Below are positions 25,678 through 37,600 of a stretch of 64,000 nucleotides of DNA, piece after piece. Every line of letters starts with the position of its first letter. The first letter of the stretch is position 1. Source of the stretch: Mycolicibacterium peregrinum (GTDB taxonomy: Bacteria > Actinomycetota > Actinomycetes > Mycobacteriales > Mycobacteriaceae); contig NZ_LZSO01000049.1 of NCBI RefSeq assembly GCF_001665785.1, positions 1-64,000 of the forward strand. The letters run 5' to 3'. The notes beneath the pieces are model-generated. The model had not been told where the DNA came from and did not search any database. It worked only from the letters and a program-made list of their open reading frames with translations. The translations under genes were made by a program, and so were the position numbers.

Positions 25678-28600
25678 GTGGACATCCAGATCCCACCCGA
25701 ACTCCAGTGGGTGTCATATCTCGCGGGCGGTGAGTGGCCGCAAGGCAGCGAAACCCGAACCCGCCGAATCGGCGAGCATTACCAGGCCGCGGCCGAAGCC
25801 TTACAGGACCTGATCCCGGACCTGAACAGGGTCCGCGGTGAGACCATGTCGGTACTGACCGGCGACACCGCCGAGGCCGCGGATCGACAGTTCGCCATGC
25901 TGTTCGACGGCGACTACACGGTGGACAAGCTGGCTCAGGGCATCGCGGGAATGGGTGAGGGCGCCACCAATTTCAGCTCCGAGATCGAATACAGCAAGCT
26001 GTCGATCATCGTCGGACTGGCGCTCGCCGCCGCCGAGATTTCGTACAGCCTCGCCATGGCGGGTCCGACCTACGGGGCGTCGACAGCTGCCATCCCCGTC
26101 ATCGAGACCACGACCATCGCGTGGATCCGTGCCCTCGTCATGTGGGCGATCCGGCGTCTCGGCGAGAAGATGGCCGAACTGCTGACCAAGACGATGATGA
26201 AGCGGCTCCTGCACGAAACCATCCAGGAATCCGTGGAGGAACTAGGGCAGGGGCTCCTCCAAGAAGGGATTGTCCAGGGCATCCAGGCCAACAACGGACA
26301 TGCCGCCTACCGGTGGGACAGGTTCCAGCAGACGGCGATCTCCTCCGTGGTCGGTGGCGGCGCGGGCGGTGCCACCGCCGTGCCGGTTGCCCACGGGCTC
26401 GGGCCTGCGCGTAACCGGTTCATGGCGGGGACCAAGGGCGCGACCACCATGTTCACCGCCGGAGTGTCGGGCAACGTCGCCGGCACGCTGGCGGTCGGCG
26501 GCGAATTCGACACGATCTCGATCTTGGCCAGTTCCACCAGCACCAGCATCGGTGGTCTGAAAGGCATCGGTGGAGGCCACACGCCTCAGCAGAACAACCA
26601 GGCGAATCCGGGCGGCGGACCCCCGCGGCCCGATGCGCCGAACGTCGGACTGCGGGGCGAGAATCCGGATGGGGAGCTCGACACCGGACGACAGGACAGC
26701 GACGACGACGGCGAGACTGACACCAACCGAACTACGCAGAACGATTCCACGGGGCAATCGGCCGCTCCTGCCAAGTCGAGCCCGGGACGCGCCGGCGCTG
26801 GTCAGACGAACAACACCACGCCGCAATCCGATTCGAAGTCCGCCTCCCGCAACTCCGAACAGCACGGTGCAGCCGACAAGTCGACGGCGCAGGACATCGA
26901 CGAGTCGCCGGATCACGCAGACGCCGAAACCGACGTCAAACACGAATCCGACGATGCGCCCGCCGACCCGCCCTCCGTCGCGCCCGACGAGCGGCACTCC
27001 GTCGCGCCGGACGAGCAGCACTCGTCGCAGGATGAGCCCGCGCACACCGCCGCGCTGAGCCCGGACCAGGACGTCGCCAGTCCCGCCGCGCACGTTGCGA
27101 CGACGGACGTGCCGCAGGCTGCGGTGACCGCAGAACCGGTGTCGGTCGATACCGGACAAGTTGACACCGGGCAGGTCGATACCGGGCCGACCGACGTCAC
27201 TCAGGCACCTTCCGATCCGGCGCCGCAGACCTCCGCGCCGGACGCTCCCGGGCAGCAGCAGGCCCCGGCTGTCGGTGCCCCGGCCCAACCGTCGTCGACC
27301 AGCACGACGTCGCAGGTGCCCACCTCGCAGCCGGCGGTCACCACCACGCCGACGACCACTCCGGATCAGAACGCCAAACCGACTGCGGCGAAACCTGATT
27401 CGAAGTCAGTTTCAACGTCTGCCACAACCAGGCAGGAGGCTCCCACCGCGCGCCCCGCCGGGCCGGAATCGCAGGTGGCCGTTCCGGCCGCGCAGGTCCA
27501 GGACACCGCCCAGGCCACGAATCAGAGCGCTGCCCAGGACACCGGCGGACCGCCGCAGGGCGATCAGAGCGATCCGCCGCACAGCGGCCAGAACTGTCTG
27601 CTCGACGCGGCCGATGATCTGTCCCGGCACTTCGGCAAGCAGTATCAGGTCACCGGGGAGCCGACGTCCACCGGAATGCCCGCGCGTGCCCTGTACCAGG
27701 CCGTCGGGTCGCGGGCCGACTTCGCCACCTACAGCCAGATCGAGGCCAGGCTGCGGGGCATGGCGCCCGGCTCGGCCGCGGTCATCACATCCGCGTGGGC
27801 CGGTGAGGGGCAGCGCCAGGGCGGGCACGCCTATGTGGCGGTATACGACGGTAAGGACGTATATCTGCTCCACCGCGGCGAACGGAAGGGCTGGCCGCCG
27901 TCGTGGGGCCAGCACGCGGTGTCGACGACCGCGGTCGGTTTCCTTGATTCAGAAGGTGCTGCGGTCGACAAGCTCGGGCTTCGTCCAGATGACCTCGATG
28001 CCGCGATCGCAGTGGGCGACGTTCAGGGCACGCCGGACCAGACGCCGGGTGAGCAGTGGCAAGGCGTCACCCGGCAGAGTGATCTCGCCGATCAGGCGCT
28101 CGCCAAGCGAGACGGTGAACTGCGAAATCCGCTGGGGCTGATGGAGTCTGCCGATGCGCGGGCCCGCGCCAATGCCGCCTGGTGGGCCGGGCTGTCCGGG
28201 GAAGAACAGCGGGCCTTGATCGATGTGCACCCCCAGCAGATCAGCAACGCCGAAGGTGTCTCGCCCAAGGCTCGCCATGAGGCCAACACCAAACTACTCG
28301 GCAACCAGCGCGATCAGTTGAAGTCCTGGCGTGACAGCGGACATCGGCTCACCAGAGCGCAGAGCAAGACGCTGGCGCGGCTGGAGCGGATCCAGAGTTC
28401 GCTCGCCCAGGCGCAGACCCAGGCCCAGGCCGCGGGTATCGACGGTCCGCTGCTGTTGGCCTTCGATGCGTCGGAATTCGGTGGCCACGGGCGCGCGGTC
28501 ATCAGCTTCGGTGCCGATCCGTATCAAGCGGACTCGGTGTCGTGGCACGTACCCGGACAGGGGGTGACGATCGACCGGATCGGCGTCACCATGGGCGACG

Positions 28601-31600
28601 CGATCAGCCACCTGCAGGCGGCCCAACAGGCGAACTCGACACAGACGGCTGCCGCGATCGCGTGGCTCGGTTACGACACGCCCAGCGGCTGGAACCGTTG
28701 GCGCGCAGCCGGTCACCAGCTCGCCCGAGAAGGCGGGGCGATCCTCTATAGCGATATCCGTGCATTCAACGCCGCGCGCGACACCTTGGCCGCCGACGGT
28801 GGCCACTTCAGCGAGAACCACATCTTCGCGCAGGACTACGGCACGACCGCGGTCAGTTATGCCGGGCGAGATGGGCGGTTGGCACACGATATCCGCGCCA
28901 TCACCTTCACCGACTCGCCGGGGACGGGGCCGGTGCGCCACGCCGCGGAGTTCGGTCTGGATGCCGGCAACGTCCGCGTCGCATCGACGGCGCGCGAACT
29001 GCCCGCCGCGCTGCACGGCCGGACCCCGATCGTCGAGGTGAACCTCGGCGCCGATCCCACCACCGAAGCCTTCGGGGCATCTTCCGAGACAGATCCGCCG
29101 GCGCAGACGGACACTCCGGCCGATCCTCCCGAGCACACCACCGTCGAGCCGACCACCCGCGAGATGGCGAACAATGCTCTGGCGCAACGAGATCCGGCGG
29201 TCGACATCGATGAGGTGGTCAACCCGCTGGGCAAGGCAGACGATGCCGTCACCCGAGCCGAGGCCAATGCGCGATGGTGGGCGGGCCTGTCCGAAGAACA
29301 ACGTGAAGCGCTGATAAACACCTATCCCAGGCAGATCGGCAATTCCGAGGGGATTGCACCGAAGGACCGCAACCAGGCGAATCGCCTTGCCATGGAACGT
29401 GCCCGAGATTTTGTGCAGAACAAGATCAACCGTGGCGAGAAGCCCACCAAGCGCGAATTCAACTTGCTGCGGCGCATGAACAACCTTCGGAATGCATTGG
29501 CGACGATGGAGAGCGAAGCGGCAGCGGCCGGGATCGACCCGCCGCTGGTACTGGCGTTCGATTCTCCGGCGTTCGGCGGTGACGGCCGGGCGGTCGTGAG
29601 CTTCGGTGCCGACCCGTACCTGGCGGATTCGGTGTCGTGGCTGATTCCGGGGTTCGCGACGACGATCGACAAGCTCGAAGGCAACATGCGCAACGCGCTG
29701 AACCATCTGCAGTCGACGCAACACGAGGATCCGAACCTGGCAGCGGCGTCGATCGCCTGGATCGGGTATGACGCGCCCAACGATGCGGCCATCCCTCGCG
29801 TCGCCGCGAGTGGATTGGCACGCAAGGGCGGGGAGATTCTCTACAGCGACATACGGGCGTTCAACGCCGCGCGCAACATCACCGCCGGCGACGGCAGCAC
29901 ATTCCGCAACAACCACATCTTCGCGCACTCGTACGGCTCGACCACCGCGAGCTACGCCGGCAAGGGCAGGAGACTGGCCGAAGACATCAGCACGGTCACG
30001 CTGCTCGGTTCTCCGGGCGCCGGCCCGATACGGCACGCCCAGGGATTCGGGATCGGCGCTCAGAACGTTTTCGTCGCATCGTCGTCGCTGGATCCGGTTA
30101 CCGGCCTGGGCGGACGCACACCGGGACAGAATGGCCGGTTCCTCGGACGGGGCCTGGGCGTGGATCCGGCGATGAAAGATTTCGGCGCGGTGCGAATTAC
30201 TGCGCAGTTCCCCGATTCGATGAACGACCTGAGTGCGGTCGGGACCCACAGAAGCTACTACCGGTACATCGAGAATCCTGACGGTTCACGTGTTCGTACG
30301 GAATCGTCGGCCAACTTCGGCCGGATCGCCGCGGGGCGCGGCCAGGAAGTGCACCCGGAGGAACACCGCACGGTTCGCGACGGGCGAACCGTGGAACCCG
30401 CGGCCGGTCGGGCGCTGCGGCTGGACAGTGATACAGACACCGAACAGCCGAGGGAACTGCGCCGCTGGAACCCACGGTGGCATCCGGGTGAAACTTCCCG
30501 TGCGACCAACCCGCTCGTGGCTGACGCTCTGCGACAACGGAATCCGCAGGTATCCATCGACGAGCTGACCACTCCGCTGGGCGATGAGCCGCAGGCCGCA
30601 GCTCGTGCCCGCGCCAACGCGGAGTGGTGGTCGGGATTGTCGGACGATCACCAACAGGCGCTTCTGAACGCGCACCCGTTCCAGATCGGCAACGCCGAAG
30701 GTATCCCCGCCGACGCTCGCAATGATGCCAATCGTCGTGTGTTGCAACGCTATCTGGATCGTGCGGCGGACATTCAAGCTCTGATCGACGCTGGGACCAA
30801 GCCGGACGACACGCAGCTCGACTTCCTACTCCGGGTGAAGAAGCTCGAGAATGCCCTGGACCGCGCAGATATAGCAGCTCGACAGGCCGGGGTCGGGGAA
30901 CCGCTGATCCTGGCTTTCGACCCGCCGGCCTTCGGTGGCGACGGCAGGGTGCTGGTGAGTTTCGGTGTCGACCCCTACCAGGCGGATTCGGTGTCGTGGT
31001 ACGTGCCTGGCCTGGGGGCGCAGGTCGACAAGCTCGACTACATCATGCACTGCGCCTTGAACATCCTGCAGTCGACGCGTGCCGGGGACCAGTCGATCTC
31101 TGCGGCCTCGATCGCGTGGTTGGGCTACGACGCGCCGAACGGCTCGGCGACGCTCAAAGTCGGGAGCACCGATCTGGCGGAGGCCGGCGGCGACATCCTG
31201 CACGCCGACATCAGCGCGTTCAACGCGGCGCGAGATGCAATGGCCGGTGACGGCCGCCATTTCAAGGGCAACCATCTGTTCGGGCATTCGTACGGCTCGA
31301 CGACGACGAGCTTCGCCGGCCGCGACGGCCGGCTGGCCGGCCACATCGAGTCGGTGACATTGATGGGCTCACCGGGTGCGGGCCCGCTGAACCATGCCAG
31401 CGACTTCGGCATCCGCACGGACCGGGTGTTCGTCGGCTCGTCCTCGCGGGACTTCGTCACGGGCCTGGGCGGGCGGACATCGGACTCGCATGGCCGCCTG
31501 GGCCGCGGCCTGGGTACTGATCCGGCAATGGATACCTTTGGGGCACAGCGGATCCGTGCCGAGTTCCCGGCGTCGATGGACCGCAAGGACACCACGGCCA

Positions 31601-34600
31601 CCCACAACGCGTACTTCGATTTCCAGGAGACAGACGGCCCGGGCACTCGGCAATGGCTGGTCACACCCTCGCGCGCGACCCCCTCGGAATCGCTGGCCAA
31701 CCTCGGCCGCATCGCTTCCGGAAACTTCGACGGGCTCCGGTTCGAAGAACACCGCACCGTGGCCGAGCGTCCGGGCCGCTTGTTCGGCACCCGCAGCGAG
31801 ACGGTCGAACCAGCCGCGACCCGCAGCGGCAGCCAGCGCCGCAACTGGTGGAACCCGCGGTGGCGGGCCTCCGATATCGATATCGATATCGACCCCCAGC
31901 AGATGGTCTCCGAACCCAACTGGTCGGCGATCGAGGACGGCAGCCAGACCCGCAGGGAGGTCCTCGCGGCTGCAGACAGGTTGTTGCAGCGGCGGATTCC
32001 GCCGGTCGCCATCGACGGCATCGTCAACCCGTTGAACCGGGCCGACGTTGCCCGGGCGCGGGCTGAAGCCAACGCGCGATGGTGGTCGTCTCTGGACCCA
32101 GACCAGCGGGCGACCCTGATCGATGCTTATCCCGCCCGCATAGGCAATGCGGAGGGGATTCCACCGACGGATCGCGATACGGCGAACCGCCTCGCGATCC
32201 AACGCTTCCAGAACCATGTGCAGTCGATGATCGACCGCGGCATCCGGCCCAGCGACAACGAACTGAAGAACCTGTTGCGGGTGAACCGGTTGGATGCCGG
32301 GTTGCAGCAGATGGGGCGTGAAGCCGCGGAGTTCGGCCTCGACGCGCCGCTGGTGCTGGCGTTCGATCCGCCGGCGTTCGGTGGCGATGGTCGCGCGATC
32401 GTGAGTTTCGGTGCCGACCCGTACACGGCGGAGTCGGTGTCGTGGTTGGTGCCGGGCTTCGCCACGACGATCGACAAGCTCGAAGGGAACATGCGCAATG
32501 CGCTGAACCACGTGCAATCGACGATGCACGAGGACCCGACGCTGGCGGCAACCTCGATCGCCTGGATCGGCTATGACGCACCGAACGGCATGGCCAGCGG
32601 ACGGGTGCTGAGCCCCAAGTTGGCGCAGGACGGTGCCAAGATTCTCTACTCCGACATCCAGGCGTTCAACGCCGCTCGCAACATCGTCGCCGGAGACGGA
32701 AGCAAGTTCACGGGGAATCATGTCTTCGGACACTCATACGGCTCGACGACCGTGAGCTATGCCGGGCAAAGCGGGCAACTGGCGAAACACGTCCGGACCA
32801 TCACCCTGATGGGTTCCCCGGGCGCGGGGCCGATGCGCCACGCCAGTCAATTCGGGCTCGAACCCGGCAACGTCTTCGTCGCATCCTCCTCGCTCGACCC
32901 GGTCACGGGATTCGGTGGCCGCGTGCCGGGACAGGACGGCCGGTTCGCCGGGCGTGGGCTGGGAATGGACCCGGCCGTCGATACCTTCGGGGCGGTTCGG
33001 GTCACCTCCGAGTTCCCGTCGTCGATGAACACCGTCGGCACTGTCGGAACCCACAAGAGCTACCACCACAACGTAATTCAGGGTGACGGGACACCGGTTC
33101 GTTCCGAATCGCTGGCCAACACGGGGCGGATCGCCGCCGGTCGTACCGATGAGACTGACGGACTGGACCGAGAAAAGCACCGTCGGGTCGTAGACGGGCG
33201 CACGGTGGATCCCGCCGAAGGACGGGCGTTGCGGCTGGACGGCGGTGCGCATGCCGACCGTGACGGCCCGCGCCGCCCGTGGAATCCCCGGTGGCGTCCG
33301 GGCGAGGCGGCACCGACTGACGTTCAGGTAGTGGCGGACGAGATCCTCCATCAACGGGATCCGCGAATGTCTGCCGCGGATATGGTTCATCCGCTGGGCA
33401 CCGGTCCGGAGGCCGTGGCCCTGGCCCGGCAGAACGCGGCCTGGTGGGCCGGGCTGGAAGAGGCACAGCGCCAAATTCTGGTGCAGGCGTACCCGCAGGA
33501 GATCGGCAACGCCGAGGGCATCCCTTCCGCCGTCCGCGATCACGCCAATCGCGAGGTGCTGCGGCAGCACGCCCGGGAAGCCGCCGAGGTCCAGGCCAAG
33601 ATCGAGGCGGGCCAGAAACCGACGCCGAAGGAAGAAGCCTTCCTGGTCCGGATCAACCGGCTCGAAACCGCGTTGCAGCGGGCCGACGATGCCTCCCAGG
33701 CGGCCGGAGAAGGCCGGCCACTGTTGCTGGCACTCGACATCGGCGCGTTCGGCGGTGATGGACGTGCGTTGGTGAGTTTCGGTGCCGACCCGTACACGGC
33801 GGACTCGGTCTCGTGGTACGTCCCCGGCCTGGGCTCACAACTGGACAAGCTCGACTACATCATGCACTGCGCGTTGAACATTCAGCAGTCGGTGCACGCC
33901 GAGAATCCATCGTTGTCATCCGCCTCGATCGCCTGGCTGGGCTACGACGCACCCAACGGATCGGCGTCGGCCCGAGTGGCCGGCACCACGCTGGCGCAAC
34001 GTGGCGGCGAGATGCTCTACACCGACGTCAGTACGTTCACCGCGGTACGGGATGCATTCGCCGGGGATGGAAGCCATTTCACGGCCAACCACATATTCGG
34101 CCACTCGTACGGCTCGACCACCACGAGCTACGCCGGGGTCGACGGGCGCTTGGCTCCGCACGTCACCACGGTGACGCTGGTCGGTTCGCCGGGTACCGGC
34201 TCCTTGCAGCATGCCGGCGATTTCGGCCTCGATGAGGGCAGAGTGTTCGTGGTCTCGTCGTCACGGGACTTCGTCACGGGTCTGGGTGGGCGGACACCAG
34301 GCTCGATGGGGCGCTTCTGGACCGGCCTCGGCACCGACCCGGCGATGGACACGTTCGGTGCGCGACGCGTCAGCGGGGAGTTCCCGGCGTCGATGGACCG
34401 CAAAGACACCCTGACGACCCACAACGCCTACTTCGACTTCCTCGAAACCGACGGCCCGGGCACCAGGCAGTGGTTGGTCACCCCGTCACACGCGGTCCGT
34501 ACCGAGTCGCTGACGAACATCGGCCGCATCGCCGCCGGCAACTACGACGACGCTCACACCGAACAGCACCGTACGGTCGACGGAAACCGTTCCCGCACCA

Positions 34601-37600
34601 TCGAACCCGCGGCGGCCCGGCCGGTGATGCGGCTCGACGACGACCCCGGCGCCTTCCACCCGACCGACACCCACCAACGGAACCGCATCCCGCGCTGGGC
34701 CCGGGGCGGCGACTGCGCCCAGATCCTGACACAAGAGGTATCGGCACGGACCGGCCGCAACGTTCAGATCGACGTCGCGCCCTCACGCCGGGGTACCCCC
34801 GCTCGGGCGATGTTCAAAGCGTTCGGGTCCGGCGCCCATTTCGCAACGTATACGGACATCGAGCGAGAGCTGCTGAGCAGGCCCTCAGGCACGATGGCGG
34901 TGATCGCGTCGCGCTGGAGCGGGGGACAACCCGTCGGGCACGCGTACCTGGCGGTCAACATCGACGACCAGGTATATCTGTTCGACCCACACACCCGGCA
35001 ATACTCGGGCTGGCCGCCGCACTGGGGCCAGGACGCCGTGGCCCAGACCGCTGTCGGCTATCTGGACAAGAACGGCGTTCCCTTGGAACGCGGTCGGTGG
35101 CACAACCAGTTCGCCGCCGCCGCCATCGGCCGGGTGCAGGGGCTTCCCGATGGCCTGGCCCACGGAAACGTCGACAACAGAACGGCTGTCGACCGGGATA
35201 TCGCGAATCGGGATGCCCTGCAGCACTATCGAGACCGCGCCGACCACATCCGGACCAAGCTCGACCAGTTCGGCACGACCACCCGCGAAGAACGTGCCTT
35301 CCTGGAGCGCATCGACCGGCTCGACCTCGCGGTGCGCAAGGCCGACGCGGATGCGGCGCGCGCGGGCCTCGATGCCCCGCTGGTGCTCGCGTTGGACACC
35401 TCGGCCTTCAACGGCGGCGGTCACGCAGTCATCAGCTTCGGTGCCGACCCCTTCCACGCTTCGAGCGTGACGTGGCAGACCGCTCGAGGCTCGATCGAGC
35501 AGCTTGGCACCGTCACGGCCCGTGCGCTCGACGGGCTGCAAGGATCGCCGGGTTCGGCGTCCATCGCCTGGGTCGGCGACACCGCGGCACTCCATCGGCA
35601 ACTGGCCGATTTCCACGCCACCCGGCTCGCTTTGGGCGAGCCGGGGCCGTTCACGGGGAATCAGGTTGTCACCCAGTCTGACTCGCGGGGCCCGGACGAG
35701 CGTCCCAAGTCCCAGGTGGTAGCCCACCGGGGCGCCTCCCACGACTTCCCGGAGCAGACCCGGGCCGCGTACACCGAAGCGCTGCGGCAGGGGGCGGACG
35801 CCCTCGAATGCGATGTGCGGCTCACAAAAGACGGTGAATTGGTGCTCATCCACGACAAGACCGTGGACCGCACCTCGAACGGGACCGGTCGCGTGGGCGA
35901 CATGACGCTGGCCGAACTGCAAGCGCTCGACTTCGACGGTCACGGCATCCTGACCCTCGACGAGTTCATCCAGCTCGCCCAGGACACCGAGCAGCCCGTG
36001 ACATTGTTCATCGAGACCAAACACCCTGCGCAGCAGGGCTTGAAGATCGAGCGCGAAGTGGTCGCCGCGCTCGAACGGCACGGACTGACGAATCCGGGAC
36101 CGGACCAGTCGGTCAAGGCGGCGGTGATCTCGTTCTACCCCGACGCGTTGGTGCGGGTCCGCATGACCGCCCCGAACGTCCCGACTGTTCTGTTGGGCCC
36201 GTCGGCCCGGTATCTGGCCGGCGTCGTGGGCGCCACGGCGATCGGCCCGTCGATCGAAACGCTGCGCAACAATCCCGAACTCGTCGGGGCGGCGGCCGCC
36301 CGAGGACTGGCCACCTACTGCTGGACGGTCAACAACGAAGCCGACGTGCAGTTCGCCCGGGACCTCGGGGTGGACTGGGTTGCCACCGACCACCCGGGCC
36401 GTACCGGCACCCTGGTGGGTGATCCTGCGTCACAACAGCATTCCGGACCAGTGCCTGACACCGTCAGCACGTCGGAAACGGTTGATCGCCAGACGCTCCA
36501 GCAGAAGGCCGACGGTTCGCTGGCGCGCCGCATCCCGCCGGTGCGGCCCGATGAGCTGCGTAATCCGCGCGGCCCGGCCGAGGAGGCCTCGGCGCGTGCG
36601 GCCAACAACGCCCGCTGGTGGTCCGGCCTGAACGAAGAACAGCGCAACGACCTCATCGCGGCGTACCCCGAGCACATCGGCAATGCCGAAGGGATCGAGG
36701 CGGCAGACCGGAATCGCGCGAACCGCGCTGTGCTGCAACAGATGAGAAACCAAGCTGACGCCGCCCAGTCGAAGGTGGACCGCGGTGAACGGTCGACCCG
36801 CGCCGAGCGGAAACTTCTCCGCCGCGTGGACAAGCTCGACCTCGCGATCCGCAAGGCAGATGGCGATGCGGTGCGGGCCGGGCTGCAACCTCCGATGCTG
36901 TTGGCGCTTGACGTATCGGAGTTCGGTGGCGACGGACGCGCAGTGCTCAGCTATGGCGCTGATCCGTACACCGCGGAATCGGTGTCGTGGCACGTGCCGG
37001 GTGTCGCCAGCACGGTGGACTCGATGCTGGGCTTCAACGCCACTTCGGCGTTGCATCATCTGCAGGCCGTGCAGCAGCTGAATCCGGGTGTGTCGGCTGC
37101 GTCGATCGCGTGGATCGGGTACGACGCCCCGAGCGGCTGGAGCATCGCGCGGGCCGCAGGCCACGGCATGGCTCGCACCGGTGGCGACAACCTCTACAGC
37201 GACATCAGGGCATTCAACGCTGCCCGCGACGCGCTCGCCGGCGACGGCAGCCACTTCGCCGGCAACCACGTCTTCGGCTACTCCTACGGCTCGACCACTA
37301 CCGGATACGCCGGCCGGAACGGCAGATTCGCCGGCCATGTCCGCACCGTATCCCTGGTCGGCTCACCCGGAGCGGGCCCGGTCCGCACTGCCGGGGAGTT
37401 CGGTATCGGCGCCGAGAACGTCTTCGCCGCGTCGTCGTCCCGAGATGTGGTGACCGCGTTGGGCGGGCGCACTGCCGGTTCCAACGGCCGGATCCTCGGG
37501 ATCGGCCTCGGTACCGACCCAGCAATGGATTCCTTCGGAGCCGTGCGTGTCACAGCGGAACCGGTGGCTTCGATGAACCGCCCGCTGACGGGCGGCACCC

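Noticed and set aside
28294..30249. 651-codon open frame on the minus strand inside the giant gene
   Set aside because: It is antisense to clearly conserved hydrolase modules. The composition is a shadow of the real frame and no motif is visible.
34470..35681. 403-codon alternative plus-strand frame within the effector
   Set aside because: It overlaps papain-like domain 2 in another frame and is Arg/Pro-rich, typical of GC-driven false frames.
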